A stretch of 64,000 nucleotides of DNA from Desulfuromonadaceae bacterium (lineage in GTDB: Bacteria; Desulfobacterota; Desulfuromonadia; Geobacterales; Pseudopelobacteraceae): the NCBI GenBank assembly GCA_028683855.1, contig JAQUHA010000002.1, forward strand, positions 1 through 64,000, given 5' to 3'. The position numbers and the translations under genes are program-made. The number at the start of each line of letters is the position of its first letter. The stretch's first letter is position 1. A model generated the notes under the pieces. The model had not been told where the DNA came from. It saw only the letters and a program-made list of their open reading frames with translations, and ran no database searches. This document shows, piece after piece, positions 50,051-62,094 of this stretch.

Positions 50051-52246
50051 TTGGTGAAAGATATAATCCAGGCATCATCACGAACGGAAATCATAAGGAT
50101 AGTTGCCGTCTATGCGGTTGTCGGAGCACTCTGGATCTACCTCTCAGACTCCTTTCTCGAGATGCTTATAGATGATCCGCACATTATTGCACGCATATCG
50201 ATTTACAAGGGGCTGATGTTTATCGCCCTCACTTCCACCCTCCTCTATGTCCTTATCTCCCGCTATGTAAAACGGATCTCGACACATCTTGATGAACGGA
50301 ATCAGGCGCTACAGATGATCGCTCAACAGAAGACGCTGCTGGATCTTGTCGTCGAAGGGACAACCGATGCCGTCTATATAAAGGATGCGGACGGGCGTTA
50401 TCTTCTGGCAAACTCAGCGGTCAGCCGTTTTGTCAATAAACCGGTTCAGGAGATCATCGGTCACGACGACACTAAGTTCTTCCCTCGCGAAGAGGCTCTT
50501 GCCCTTATGGAAAAGGAAAAGTGGATCATGTCCCGGGGTGAGACTTTTACATATGAAGAGTGCCTTACCACTCACGATGGGGAGCGGTTTTTTTCTTCTA
50601 CCAAGGGGCCTGTGTTCGGTGAAGATGGTTCGGTGACCGGTCTTTTCGGGATATCCAGGGATATTACCCAGCGAACCCTCGTGGAGAGGACGCTGGACAA
50701 ACGGACAAGTCTGCTTGATGCATTATTGGCAAATCTTCCGGTCGGTGTTTTTATGGTTGAGGCACCATCCGGCAAGCCTCTGATAGCCAATCAGAAAGCT
50801 CAGGAGTTGCTCGGGAGGGGAATTCTGCCGGCAGTCAACAGAGAAAACCTCTCCGAGCTTTATGAAGTCTATAAATCAGGCACATCGGAGAGATACCCAA
50901 ATGATGAGATGCCGATTGTCAGGGGTATGCGAGGCGAATCTGTCTGTGTTGACGATCTTCTTGTCGTGCGACCTGATGGCACATCCAGACTTCTTGAGAT
51001 ATTTGGTGCCCCGGTATTGGATCAATCCGGAAATCCGTGGGCGAGTCTGGTCTGCTTTCAGGATATTACTGATCGCAAGGATCAGGAGGATAAAAAGCTA
51101 AGGTTCGAAAAGCTCGAATCGCTCGGGGTTCTGGCCGGGGGTATCGCTCACGATTTCAACAATATTCTGACCGGCATAATGGGGAACATCTCATTTGCGC
51201 GGATTTTTATCGAGCAGGGGCACAGCGCCTTCAACCCGCTGGTTGAAGCGGAGCAGGCGTCTGTGCGGGCGCGTGAACTCTCCCAGCAGTTACTTACGTT
51301 TGCCAAGGGTGGAAAGCCGATTAAGAGGGAGATTGTTATCAGGCGTCTGGTTGCCGAATCCGTGTCACTGGTTTTGCGCGGGTCAAATGTGAAGGGGAAC
51401 ATATATATTGACGATTCTGTTCACTCCGTCAGGGCTGATGAAGGGCAGATTGAGCAGGTCTTTCATAATATGGTTCTTAACGCAACCCAGGCAATGCCGG
51501 GGGGCGGAAACCTGACTATATCGGCTCGAAACCTTCTCGCGGATTCAGTCTCCCCCCTTGAACTCGCACCAGGCCCGTACGTTGCAATCTCCTTTGCTGA
51601 TGAAGGTTGCGGCATAACGGATGATGCCCTGAAAAAAATCTTTGACCCGTATTTTACCACCAAGTCAGCCGGGAATGGGCTGGGCCTCGCCTCTGCCCAC
51701 TCTATAATCACCCGGCATGGAGGGGGGATTGACGTAGAGTCAAAAGTCGGAAAGGGCTCGACCTTTACAGTGTACCTCCCTTCAACTGGCAAAACCTTGT
51801 CTGGAGATGAAGAGCCGTTAGACGGAAAGAGGGATGATTCCCACACGGGTGGCACAATTCTCGTGATGGACGACGAGGAGGTAATTCGTGATGTCAGTGC
51901 GGAAATGCTGGAATACCTTGGATATAAGGTAACCAAATGTTCTGATGGTGACGAGGCTGTAAATATGTATTTGGACTCGATGAAGTCCGGCTCACCTTTT
52001 TTTGCTGTGATCATGGATCTGACCATTCCGGGTGGCATGGGGGGCAAAGAGGCCGCGGTGAAGATACTTGCAATTGATTCCGATGCAACTCTGGTTGTTT
52101 CAAGCGGATATTCCAATGATCCGATCATGGCCGATTATGCAAATTTCGGATTCAGCGCCGCTGTTGCCAAGCCCTACACGATCTCCGAGCTGGGGAGGGT
52201 ATTAAGTATACTTCAGCTTGGCGCCGGTAAAAGGCCGGAGCTGTAG
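50051..52246 (+). CDS. Membrane PAS sensor hybrid histidine kinase with C-terminal receiver
   Basis: About 731 residues. Two TM helices are near residues 18-36 and 50-70. A first PAS (DLVVEGTTDAVYIKDADGRYLLAN) and second PAS (LLDALLANLPVGVFMVEA) precede the phosphoacceptor AGGIAHDFNNILTGIMGNI. ATPase motifs NMVLNATQAMPGGG, DEGCGI and GNGLGLASAH follow, and a C-terminal REC with Asp in AVIMDLTIPGG. The start is unsure: TTG 50051 or GTG 50054 after GGGGGA. It diverges from the cowN operon, so a nitrogen or gas signal is conceivable but unproved. Confidence 0.88.
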   Translation: MVKDIIQASSRTEIIRIVAVYAVVGALWIYLSDSFLEMLIDDPHIIARISIYKGLMFIALTSTLLYVLISRYVKRISTHLDERNQALQMIAQQKTLLDLVVEGTTDAVYIKDADGRYLLANSAVSRFVNKPVQEIIGHDDTKFFPREEALALMEKEKWIMSRGETFTYEECLTTHDGERFFSSTKGPVFGEDGSVTGLFGISRDITQRTLVERTLDKRTSLLDALLANLPVGVFMVEAPSGKPLIANQKAQELLGRGILPAVNRENLSELYEVYKSGTSERYPNDEMPIVRGMRGESVCVDDLLVVRPDGTSRLLEIFGAPVLDQSGNPWASLVCFQDITDRKDQEDKKLRFEKLESLGVLAGGIAHDFNNILTGIMGNISFARIFIEQGHSAFNPLVEAEQASVRARELSQQLLTFAKGGKPIKREIVIRRLVAESVSLVLRGSNVKGNIYIDDSVHSVRADEGQIEQVFHNMVLNATQAMPGGGNLTISARNLLADSVSPLELAPGPYVAISFADEGCGITDDALKKIFDPYFTTKSAGNGLGLASAHSIITRHGGGIDVESKVGKGSTFTVYLPSTGKTLSGDEEPLDGKRDDSHTGGTILVMDDEEVIRDVSAEMLEYLGYKVTKCSDGDEAVNMYLDSMKSGSPFFAVIMDLTIPGGMGGKEAAVKILAIDSDATLVVSSGYSNDPIMADYANFGFSAAVAKPYTISELGRVLSILQLGAGKRPEL

Positions 52247-52248
52247 AG

Positions 52249-52680
52249 GTGATCGAGCAGACCGGTGATATCTGGGAGATTGCGGCTGGCGGGGCAGTAA
52301 CCGTTATTACCACTAACGGCTCGCTGACCAAAGATGGCAGGGCGATTTTCGGGCGCGGCGTGGCGAGAGAGGCTCTGAGCCGATTCCCGATGCTTGCTGA
52401 AAATCTGGGCACTCTCCTCGCCCGGCATGGCAATCACGTATTCGATCTGGGGTGCAGTGTTGCATCCTTTCCGGTGGAAGAGACGCCATGGTCGCTTCCT
52501 GATCTTAGGATCATAGCCCGCTCTGCAGAGGAACTGCGCAAGCTTGCCGACAGTTCCGGCTGGAACAGGGTGGTTGTTCCACGTCCGGGATGCGGCGGGG
52601 GAGGGCTGGCGTGGAAGGATGTCAGGCCGCTTCTGGAACCGTGGTTCGACGAGCGGTTTGTCGTTATTTACAAGGAGTAG
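52249..52680 (+). CDS. Macro-domain-like ADP-ribose-binding protein
   Basis: A 143-residue protein resembling stand-alone macro-like domains: VTVITTNGSLTKDGRAIFGRGVAREAL (where macrodomains have a N-G-x-L-x3-G-G-V-type loop) and RPGCGGGGLAWKDVRPLLEPWFDERFVVIY (phosphate-binding Gly loop and C-terminal helix). Such proteins bind or hydrolyse ADP-ribose derivatives. GTG start 2 bases after the kinase stop, so it is co-transcribed. It is interesting beside draG, since NifH control in some bacteria uses ADP-ribosylation. Confidence 0.75.
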   Translation: MIEQTGDIWEIAAGGAVTVITTNGSLTKDGRAIFGRGVAREALSRFPMLAENLGTLLARHGNHVFDLGCSVASFPVEETPWSLPDLRIIARSAEELRKLADSSGWNRVVVPRPGCGGGGLAWKDVRPLLEPWFDERFVVIYKE

Positions 52681-52756
52681 CTGTCAGTACCCTCCCTTAA
52701 CCGTAATCTCCGGTTCTTGCGCCATCATCTGTACCGTCTGCATTCTGTATCAGCTG

Positions 52757-53173
52757 TTATCTGATCTGGTTCCCCTCCATCATATTTACGATTCTGTCGG
52801 CCTCCTTCAAAATTTCCAGCTCGATGTAGTCGTAGCGCGACTGAGAGTGATGATTGCCGATAATCTCGCATACCCTGCGTGTCTTGTCCGGATCAAAGCC
52901 AATGTTTCCCAGCAGCTGTTCCGCTATCGGCGGGCCGTACTCCTCCTGGGTCTTGCCGTTGTTAAAGCCATGCAGCTCTTCAGATTTTTTGATCCCGATA
53001 TCGTGCAGTAGTGAAGCGGCAATCAGCACCTCGTAATCGCACCCCTCCTTCTCCTTCTCGTCCATGATTCTTTCCGCATGTTTCATGACGTCAAGTGCGT
53101 GCGTGATCCTTCTGAAGTCGTCACAGAAGTGATCTACAAGAAGTTTCGCAACCTTTCCTTTAAAGTATTCCAT
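52757..53173 (-). CDS. HD-domain phosphohydrolase-like protein
   Basis: A 138-residue single HD domain. Metal-binding residues: His in THALDVMKHAE, HD in SLLHDIGI, His-pair region IIGNHHSQS and a late Asp in KEADRIVNMM. Small HD proteins act on nucleotides or phosphate esters. Cytoplasmic, monocistronic, convergent with the macro-like gene. Substrate unknown. Confidence 0.82.
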   Translation of the reverse strand: MEYFKGKVAKLLVDHFCDDFRRITHALDVMKHAERIMDEKEKEGCDYEVLIAASLLHDIGIKKSEELHGFNNGKTQEEYGPPIAEQLLGNIGFDPDKTRRVCEIIGNHHSQSRYDYIELEILKEADRIVNMMEGNQIR

Positions 53174-54322
<1,149 letters not shown>

Positions 54323-54334
54323 CGGGACAACTCT

Positions 54335-55021
54335 ATGTTTTTAGAACAGAGCGATATTGAGGCAATTCTTCTTACGGTCAAACTTGCCGGACTGGTTACC
54401 GTAATACTTCTTGTCGCGGGAACACCAATCGCCTGGTGGCTCTCCCGCTCCAGGTCGCGACTGAAGGGGGTAATCGGAGCAGTAGTTGCGCTGCCGCTGG
54501 TGCTCCCCCCCTCGGTGCTCGGCTTCTATCTGCTCCTCGCCATGGGACCCAATGGTCCGCTGGGGTATCTAACCGGCAAACTGGGGTTAGGCGCGCTGCC
54601 TTTTACCTTCTGGGGTCTGGTACTGGCATCTGTGTTCTATTCACTCCCTTTCATGGTGCAGCCGCTTCAGAACGCCTTCGAGGCGATAGGGGAGCGGCCG
54701 ATGGAAGTTGCCGCCACCCTCGGTGCCTCCACTCTCGACGCTTTCTTCACCGTGGCCCTCCCACTGGCCCGTCCGGGGTTTATTACCGCCTCGATTCTTA
54801 CTTTTGCTCATACCGTCGGGGAGTTCGGGGTAGTGCTGATGATCGGAGGAAATATTCCGGGGAGTACCAGAGTGGCTTCTGTTCAGATCTACGATCATGT
54901 AGAGGCGCTGGAATATGGTGAAGCTCACCGCATGGCTGCGGTAATGCTGATATTTTCGTTTCTGGTTCTGCTCTGGCTTTATGCCCGGCGCCCGGACGCC
55001 ATGAAAACCGGGCAGAGGTGA
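54335..55021 (+). CDS. modB: Molybdate ABC transporter permease
   Basis: A 228-residue permease with about five to six TM helices. The coupling-loop EAA motif is [29 protein letters not shown]. The ModB-type sequence [39 protein letters not shown] is clear. 12 bases after modA and 4 bases before modC. Confidence 0.95.
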   Translation: MFLEQSDIEAILLTVKLAGLVTVILLVAGTPIAWWLSRSRSRLKGVIGAVVALPLVLPPSVLGFYLLLAMGPNGPLGYLTGKLGLGALPFTFWGLVLASVFYSLPFMVQPLQNAFEAIGERPMEVAATLGASTLDAFFTVALPLARPGFITASILTFAHTVGEFGVVLMIGGNIPGSTRVASVQIYDHVEALEYGEAHRMAAVMLIFSFLVLLWLYARRPDAMKTGQR

Positions 55022-55025
55022 TTAC

Positions 55026-56078
55026 ATGAAGCTCTCCATGAATGTAAACAAGAGTTTTGGCGCCTTCTCGTTATCGACTGATTTCACTGTCTCAGGCGAT
55101 TGCGTTGGAATATTCGGTGCATCGGGGAGCGGCAAGTCGACTCTGGTGAGCATGCTTGCAGGCTTTCTGAAGCCGGACAGTGGTTCAATTCATCTGGATG
55201 GTGAGTGCTTATACAGCAGTGAAAAGAGAATTAATGTAAAGCCGGAGCTACGGCGGATATCTATGGTGTTTCAGCAGCACAATCTTTTTCCCCATCTGAG
55301 CGTCATGGAGAACCTGCTGTACGGGTTCAAACGCTGCCGGAAGGAGCACCGCACCATTGATTTCGATACTTTGACTGATGTGCTGAAACTCCAGGGGCTT
55401 CTGGGGCGTGGTGTTGCAAATCTCTCAGGTGGTGAGAAGCAGCGCGTTGCTCTTGGGCGCGCTATTCTTGCGAACCCGCGTCTGCTGCTTATGGATGAAC
55501 CGCTCTCTGCGCTCGACGACTCTCTCCGTTTTCAGATCATCCCCTATCTGAAGAGTGTCAGCGAGCAGTTTGCCATCCCCTATATTTTCATCTCCCACTC
55601 ACTTATCGAGATGCGCATGATGACCGATACGGTACTTGCCTTCGAAAACGGGAGAATGATCGAACAGTCCTCAAGCGAGCAGCTGGCCAGAAACCGGATG
55701 GGGAAGAGTCCCGCCGGTTATATCAACCTGCTGCATCTTGGCGTTCCGGCGGAGAGCGCCGGACATTTTGTCTATCCGTGGGGCAGGGCCTCACTGCATA
55801 TTTCGGCGGGTTCTGACCGGGCAGAGCCGATGGCTGAACTCTCTTCAAAGGAGATCATCCTCTTCAAACAGCATCCGGAAGCGATCAGTGCAAGAAATCT
55901 GCTGAAATGTACTGTACGCTCACTATTCAGCTCGGGGAGGAAGATCGGTATTGAGCTCGATTGTGCAGGGAATCCTTTGGTAGCGGAGGTTGTTGAGGAA
56001 GCTGTCAAAGAGTTGGGTGTTTTTCCAGGTGTTACTGTTTATGCAGCAATGAAGGCATCTGCTTTTCGTATACTTTAG
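55026..56078 (+). CDS. modC: Molybdate ABC transporter ATPase
   Basis: A 350-residue ATPase. Walker A GASGSGKST, Q-loop FQQHNLFPHL, signature LSGGEKQRVALGRAI, Walker B LLLMDEPLSALD and switch His ISHSL. The C-terminal TOBE/mop-like domain (about 285-350, LKCTVRSLFSSGRKIGIELDCAGNPLVAEV) is expected for ModC and can bind molybdate for feedback inhibition. Confidence 0.94.
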   Translation: MKLSMNVNKSFGAFSLSTDFTVSGDCVGIFGASGSGKSTLVSMLAGFLKPDSGSIHLDGECLYSSEKRINVKPELRRISMVFQQHNLFPHLSVMENLLYGFKRCRKEHRTIDFDTLTDVLKLQGLLGRGVANLSGGEKQRVALGRAILANPRLLLMDEPLSALDDSLRFQIIPYLKSVSEQFAIPYIFISHSLIEMRMMTDTVLAFENGRMIEQSSSEQLARNRMGKSPAGYINLLHLGVPAESAGHFVYPWGRASLHISAGSDRAEPMAELSSKEIILFKQHPEAISARNLLKCTVRSLFSSGRKIGIELDCAGNPLVAEVVEEAVKELGVFPGVTVYAAMKASAFRIL

Positions 56079-56172
56079 TGTTGGGAAAATTTTATCTGTT
56101 CAGGGTGAAAGAGTTGTGTCTGTTGAATTGCTTAAGTTGCTGATGCAGATGATTTTCAGAAATTTTAACCAC

Positions 56173-57426
56173 CTACTCTTTAAGCATGGGGAGTGAGACA
56201 ATAATCTCTGTTCCGGAAGTTGCATTTGAAGTAGCTTTGACAGTTCCAAGGTGAGCGTTCACAAAACATTCGGCAACTGTCAAGCCGAGTCCGAAATGCC
56301 CCCCTCCGGCTTTGGTTGTGAAGAACGGATCAAATATATGTGAGAGGTTGTCAGTCGCAATGCCATAACCGGAATCAGATATTTTGCAGATTACGTTCGC
56401 CTCATCCGATGAAGTAAGTATTGTTATTTCCGAAACGTCGTCTGTCGCCTCGATCGCATTGTTAATAATGTTAGTAAATAACAAATTCAGCATTGTAAGG
56501 TTTCCCATGATGGGCAGATTGGTTGCGGCAGGTTTAAGCGTCAGCCTCTTTGCAGGGGGTAGGAGATGCTGAGTAGTTTTTACTATAGCGGTGATAATGT
56601 CGTTAATGTCTTCTTTTTGAGCTTTTAATCCGCCGACCGCACTTTCTATAAGCGTAAAGCTCTTAACTATCTCGGCGATGCGGGAGAACCCCTCCTGAGT
56701 CTCTGCTAGTAGCGGTATAAGATCCCTTCGAATGCTATTCAGTTTTTTATGGTCGATTAGAGAGGTTTCGGCGGTGTTTAAGTTAGTGGTATGGGTATTT
56801 TCAGCTTGATAGCAGACAAACTGCAGCAGGTATTCAGAGTATTTCTGGAGGGTTGAAAGATTGCTCATAATAAATCCGAGAGGATTGTTTATTTCGTGAG
56901 CAACTCCTGCAGCCAGTCGCGATATAGCCTGAATTTTTTTCTCTTCAACCAGTTGCGCCTGTGCTTTGTGAAGCCGCATCAGACTGTCGTTAGCCTTCTG
57001 GCGTGCCAGAGCAAGTTCCCTTTTCAGGGCAACGGATCGTTCTGCTGATGCCACTCTTGCCAGAAGTTCCATAGCCTGAAACGGTTTTGTTATATAATCA
57101 TCAGCACCACTCGTAAGCCCTTCAACAATGTGTTCAAGCGAAGATTTTGTAGTGAACATGATTACTGCAAAGAGATGCTGTGTCTTTGATAGCTTTCCGA
57201 GTACCTGTAACCCGTCCATTTCCGGCATCTCAACGTCCAGCAGAACCACATCCGGGTCTGTTGCGGCAATCATTTCCAGACCGCTCAGACCATCAAAGGC
57301 ATTTGAAACGGTGTATCCGCTCTTTTCCAAGAGTTCCGTGACATACTGTTGAATTGACCGACTGTCATCAATTATGAGAACCCTGGGGCCTTTGGTTTGA
57401 TGCGGATTTTCTTCGATCATAAACAT
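56173..57426 (-). CDS. Response regulator-histidine kinase hybrid, soluble
   Basis: A 417-residue protein without TM helices. N-terminal REC (residues about 14-130) with Asp in VVLLDVEMPEM and Lys in YITKPFQ. A coiled coil (about 135-175) leads to the phosphoacceptor region RLAAGVAHEINNPLGFIMSNL. The ATPase part shows NIINNAIEATDD, ISDSGYGIATDNLSHIFDPFFTT and GGHFGLGLTVAE. It is divergent from nifH, sharing a 525-bp gap, and would act in a phosphorelay. Geobacter nif control uses histidine kinases, so a role is plausible but not shown. Confidence 0.88.
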   Translation of the reverse strand: MFMIEENPHQTKGPRVLIIDDSRSIQQYVTELLEKSGYTVSNAFDGLSGLEMIAATDPDVVLLDVEMPEMDGLQVLGKLSKTQHLFAVIMFTTKSSLEHIVEGLTSGADDYITKPFQAMELLARVASAERSVALKRELALARQKANDSLMRLHKAQAQLVEEKKIQAISRLAAGVAHEINNPLGFIMSNLSTLQKYSEYLLQFVCYQAENTHTTNLNTAETSLIDHKKLNSIRRDLIPLLAETQEGFSRIAEIVKSFTLIESAVGGLKAQKEDINDIITAIVKTTQHLLPPAKRLTLKPAATNLPIMGNLTMLNLLFTNIINNAIEATDDVSEITILTSSDEANVICKISDSGYGIATDNLSHIFDPFFTTKAGGGHFGLGLTVAECFVNAHLGTVKATSNATSGTEIIVSLPMLKE

Positions 57427-57790
57427 TCCTGACGGTCTGGTATTCTACTCGGAGTATTAAGAGTCAGAACTTCATTTGTGCTGCAGCCAACAGTCGGACC
57501 AAATAAATTTTCGGAATTTCAGAATTTGAAACTAATAGATTCAAAGTATAACCGTATAATTTAAAATCACAATATAACTTATTTATACCAGCGTCAATCT
57601 TCCGATAATGGAGATGCGTTGAATACGTCTAATAAATGTCATGTTTTTCTATGCATACAAGCTCTAATGTTGATTAGTCTTGTTCATTGCAGATATTTTG
57701 TTGCACAGTTTATAGGCATATTGTGTGAATAAAGGTAGACAATCGAAGGCTTGAAATAAAATATATAAATATAACAGGTTGTTACAAATT
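57427..57790. other. nifH upstream region
   Basis: Non-coding, AT-rich. No TGT-N10-ACA NifA site and no perfect GCAC-N7-GTGC site could be found. A partial palindrome TTGCACA...TGTGTGAA (57701-57729) lies about 65 bases upstream of the promoter and is the best candidate for an activator site. The kinase gene promoter must also lie here. Confidence 0.45.
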
Positions 57791-57806
57791 TGGCACAACC
57801 GATGCA
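57791..57806 (+). promoter_or_regulatory. Sigma-54 promoter of nifH
   Basis: TGGCACAACCGATGCA: consensus TGGCAC -24, with GC 10 bases after GG. Predicted start lies at TCAGTAA (57816-57822), which begins exactly 10 bases after GC, as at nifB. Confidence 0.85.
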
Positions 57807-57812
57807 AAATAA

Positions 57813-57895
57813 AAATCAGTAACCAGATTTAAAACATTAATAGAGCAACGTTTGGCAAAGGCGCCATCATTCAAAAAGGAATGGGGCGCCTTTTT
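57813..57895 (+). promoter_or_regulatory. nifH leader with terminator-like hairpin
   Basis: A first small stem AAATC/GATTT (57813-57830) surrounds AGTAACCA. A second, strong hairpin spans 57857-57893: AAAGGCGCC pairs perfectly with GGCGCCTTT, and an inner CATTC/GAATG stem closes the hexaloop AAAAAG. T5 follows the GC-rich stem (57891-57895). This has the form of an intrinsic terminator between the promoter and nifH, which suggests antitermination control. In Geobacter the ANTAR protein GnfR acts in this way on nif transcripts. Confidence 0.7.
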
Positions 57896-57897
57896 AA

Positions 57898-58821
<924 letters not shown>

Positions 58822-58834
58822 AGAATTGGCATGT

Positions 58835-58862
58835 GTAGGGGTAATTCATGAATTACCCCTAC
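58835..58862. repeat. Perfect 28-bp palindrome between nifH and nifD
   Basis: The left arm GTAGGGGTAATTCA is followed with no spacer by its exact reverse complement. In RNA it would form a long hairpin after the nifH stop. It lacks a T-tract, so it would more likely protect the nifH end or fix the nifH:nifDK ratio than terminate. The GTAGGGG...CCCCTAC form resembles dispersed intergenic palindromes. Confidence 0.85.
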
Positions 58863-58890
58863 GTGACCAGACATTTCAAGGAGATATATT

Positions 58891-60336
58891 ATGTCAGATA
58901 AAATAAGAACAGTTGAGGGTATCACCAAGGAATCGACTCAGGCCATGATTGACGAGGCGCTGTCGGTATATCCTGAAAAGGCCAGAAAGAAACGCGCTCC
59001 GCACCTTGCGCCTAACGATGCGGCTTCCGGTTGTGCTTCCGTCAAGTCAAACAAGAAAACCGTTCCTGGTGTCATGAGTGCCCGTGGATGCGCATACGCA
59101 GGAGCAAAAGGTGTTGTTTGGGGTCCGATCCGCGATATGGTTCACGTATCTCACGGTCCTGTCGGCTGCGGCTGGTACTCATGGGGAACACGCCGTAACA
59201 TGATGAGCGGCATCACCGGCGTTACCAACTTCGCCATGCAGTTCACTTCCGATTTCCAGGAAAAAGATATCGTTTATGGTGGCGACAAGAAGCTGAAAAC
59301 CCTTTTGGCTGAAGCGCACGACCTCTTTCCTCTGGCAAAAGGAATTTCGGTTCTTTCGGAATGTCCCGTAGGTCTGATCGGTGACGACATCAACTCCGTG
59401 GCAAAGACCAGCGCCAAAGAACTGGATATCCCTATTATCCCTTGTAACTGCGAGGGTTTCCGTGGTGTTTCCCAGTCTTTGGGTCACCATATCTCCAACG
59501 ATACCATTCGCGACTACATCATTGGAACCCGCGAATTTGCCGAGCCTTCAAGCCCTTACGATATAGCTCTTATCGGCGAGTACAACATCGGTGGTGACGC
59601 CTGGTCTACCAAGCCTCTCCTCGAAGAGTGCGGCCTCAACGTCAAGGCAGTATGGACCGGAGACGGTGAACTGGAAAAAATTGCAGCAACTCATACTGTG
59701 AAGCTCAACGTAATCCACTGCTACCGTTCAATGAACTATATGTGCAAGGTTATGGAAGAGAAATTCGGTATTCCGTGGATCGAGCTGAACTTCTTCGGGC
59801 CAACCAAAATCAGGGAGAGTCTCCGCGCACTTGCTGAACTGTTCGACGATAATATCAAGCAGAAGGTAGAGGCGGTTATTGCCAAGTACGATCCGATCAT
59901 GCAGGGAATCATCGAAGAGTACAAACCGCGCCTTGATGGCAAGAAAGTTATGCTTCTTGTTGGTGGTCTCCGTCCCCGTCACACCATCGGCGCCTATGAA
60001 GATCTCGGTATGGATTGCGTCGGTTCCGGTTACGAATTTGCCCACACCGATGACTACGACCGTACTGCACCGGAAATGCCTGATTCAACAGTAGTTTACG
60101 ACGATCCGTCCGAGTACGAATTTGAAAAGTTTGCTGATACTCTGAAGCCTGACCTGATCGGCTCCGGTATCAAGGAGAAGTATGTATTCCAGAAGATGGG
60201 CATTCCGTTCCGTCAGATGCACAGCTGGGATTACTCCGGTCCTTACCATGGATACAAAGGGTTTGAAGTTTTTGCCAGAGATATAGATATGGCAATCAAC
60301 AGCCCGACATGGAACCTGGTCAAGTCACCATACTAA
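58891..60336 (+). CDS. nifD: Nitrogenase molybdenum-iron protein alpha chain
   Basis: A 481-residue NifD. P-cluster ligand segments: [30 protein letters not shown] and [11 protein letters not shown]. Cofactor-region residues: [18 protein letters not shown], Cys near residue 265-280 in [10 protein letters not shown], and the late His in [22 protein letters not shown] precedes the ATG. With NifK it holds FeMo-co and the P-cluster and reduces N2. Confidence 0.98.
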   Translation: MSDKIRTVEGITKESTQAMIDEALSVYPEKARKKRAPHLAPNDAASGCASVKSNKKTVPGVMSARGCAYAGAKGVVWGPIRDMVHVSHGPVGCGWYSWGTRRNMMSGITGVTNFAMQFTSDFQEKDIVYGGDKKLKTLLAEAHDLFPLAKGISVLSECPVGLIGDDINSVAKTSAKELDIPIIPCNCEGFRGVSQSLGHHISNDTIRDYIIGTREFAEPSSPYDIALIGEYNIGGDAWSTKPLLEECGLNVKAVWTGDGELEKIAATHTVKLNVIHCYRSMNYMCKVMEEKFGIPWIELNFFGPTKIRESLRALAELFDDNIKQKVEAVIAKYDPIMQGIIEEYKPRLDGKKVMLLVGGLRPRHTIGAYEDLGMDCVGSGYEFAHTDDYDRTAPEMPDSTVVYDDPSEYEFEKFADTLKPDLIGSGIKEKYVFQKMGIPFRQMHSWDYSGPYHGYKGFEVFARDIDMAINSPTWNLVKSPY

Positions 60337-60399
60337 CCCTAATAATCTTATATTCGAGGCTGTGTAACGGATGAGTTTCCGGCCCAAAAGGAGTACACC

Positions 60400-61869
60400 A
60401 TGTCAAACTTACTTGACCTTGAAGTTAAAAAAATAGTTGAGACTCCGCCTGAAGAAATTGAGCGGGTAAAGAACTGGATTAACACTGAAGAGTATAAAGA
60501 GAAGAACTTTGCACGTCAGGCGCTGGTTATCAACCCTGCCCACGCCTGTCAGCCACTGGGCGCACAGCTTGCGGCCCACGGTTTTGAAGGTACACTCCCG
60601 TTCGTACATGGTTCACAGGGTTGTGCTTCCTACTACCGTTCGACTCTCAACCGTCACTTCCGTGAGCCAGCACCGGCTGTTTCCGATTCGATGACTGAGG
60701 ACGGCGCGGTTTTCGGTGGACAGAACAACCTTCACGAAGGTCTTGAGAATGCATTCGCTATCTACAAGCCAAAGATGATCGCAGTTTTTACCTCCTGCAT
60801 GCCTGAGGTTATCGGTGACGACCTGACCGCTTTCATCAAAAATGCCAAGCAGAAAAAATGCGTTCCTGCGGAGCTGCCAACACCTTACGCAAACACACCA
60901 AGCTTCAACGGCACCCATATCCACGGATATGACTCCATGCTGGTTTCGATCCTTCAGACTCTGACAGAAGGGAAGAAAGTAGAAGGTCGCTGCACCGGCA
61001 AGCTGAATCTGATCCCCGGCTGCGACTTCAATACCGGCGACTATCGCGAATACAAGCGTCTTTTGAAAGAGATGGGCGTTCCTGTAACGGTTCTGGCTGA
61101 CATTTCAGATACATTTGATTCTCCATGTGACGGCTCGTATCACATCTACGCCGGCGGTACAAAACTGGAAGATGCCGCTGATTCAATCAACGGTAAGGCG
61201 ACAATCACAGTCGGTCCATACGCCTCACCAAAGACCTTCACCTGGGTTAAGGACAACTTCTCCGGCAAGCATGTCTCCATGCCTATGCCGATGGGTATCG
61301 CAAAAACCGACGACTTCCTCATGAAAGTTGCTGATCTGTTTGGCAAGGAAATTCCTGCAACAATCAAGAACGAGCGTGGTCGTGCAGTAGACGCAATAAC
61401 TGATGCTCACCAGTATATGCACGGTAAAAAGTTTGCTGTTTACGGCGATCCTGATTACCTGATGGGTTATGTCTCCTTCCTGCTTGAGATGGGTGCGATT
61501 CCTCACCACATCCTCTGCAGCCGTGGCACAAAGAAAATCGAGAAGGAGCTACAGGCACTTCTGGACGGTTCAATGTACGGCAACGGCTGCAAAATTTATA
61601 TGAACAAAGATCTCTGGCATTTGAGAAGTCTTCTGGTAACTGATCCTGTTGACGGAGTTATCGGCGACAGCCACGGCAAGTTTGCAGCACGCGATGCCAA
61701 TGTGCCGCTGTTCCGCTTCGGCTTCCCGGTTTTCGACCGCGTAAACAAGCACCGTTACCCGCTGGTCGGCTATCAGGGCGTTGTTAACATGGTAACTGAA
61801 ATCTGCAACAAGTTTATCGATATCAAGGATGAGACCTGCGAAGATCAGCAGTTTGAATTGATGAGATAG
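60400..61869 (+). CDS. nifK: Nitrogenase molybdenum-iron protein beta chain
   Basis: A 489-residue NifK. P-cluster Cys segments: INPAHACQPLGAQLAAHGFEG, VHGSQGCASYYRSTLNRHF and FTSCMPEVIGDDLTAF. SHGKFAARDANVPLFRFGFPVFDRVNKHRYPLVGYQGV is the conserved late part. 63 bases after nifD, with AAAAGGAG upstream; a strong terminator follows, so nifHDK is the whole transcript here. nifENX are not in this window. Confidence 0.98.
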   Translation: MSNLLDLEVKKIVETPPEEIERVKNWINTEEYKEKNFARQALVINPAHACQPLGAQLAAHGFEGTLPFVHGSQGCASYYRSTLNRHFREPAPAVSDSMTEDGAVFGGQNNLHEGLENAFAIYKPKMIAVFTSCMPEVIGDDLTAFIKNAKQKKCVPAELPTPYANTPSFNGTHIHGYDSMLVSILQTLTEGKKVEGRCTGKLNLIPGCDFNTGDYREYKRLLKEMGVPVTVLADISDTFDSPCDGSYHIYAGGTKLEDAADSINGKATITVGPYASPKTFTWVKDNFSGKHVSMPMPMGIAKTDDFLMKVADLFGKEIPATIKNERGRAVDAITDAHQYMHGKKFAVYGDPDYLMGYVSFLLEMGAIPHHILCSRGTKKIEKELQALLDGSMYGNGCKIYMNKDLWHLRSLLVTDPVDGVIGDSHGKFAARDANVPLFRFGFPVFDRVNKHRYPLVGYQGVVNMVTEICNKFIDIKDETCEDQQFELMR

Positions 61870-61895
61870 TTGGAAGAGTGATAAGTCAGTAAAGC

Positions 61896-61931
61896 GAGCG
61901 GGCGGCCAAAATGGTCGCCCGCTCTTTTTTT
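61896..61931 (+). terminator. Strong terminator of nifHDK
   Basis: GAGCGGGCGGCC pairs to GGTCGCCCGCTC around AAAAT with one mismatch or bulge, followed by T7. Confidence 0.92.
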
Positions 61932-62094
61932 AGTGGCAACTGAGGGATGAAGAGGGTGCTGAGAGATCAGATGTGGCTCTTTTGAATGTTGGTAGCGTAA
62001 TGGAAGTTCGTTGCTTTAATTAAGAGTGTTTGCGGTGGAATATATGAGGGGAATCTGTTATGAAAGTTCAATCTTATCAACAGTAAGGAATATT

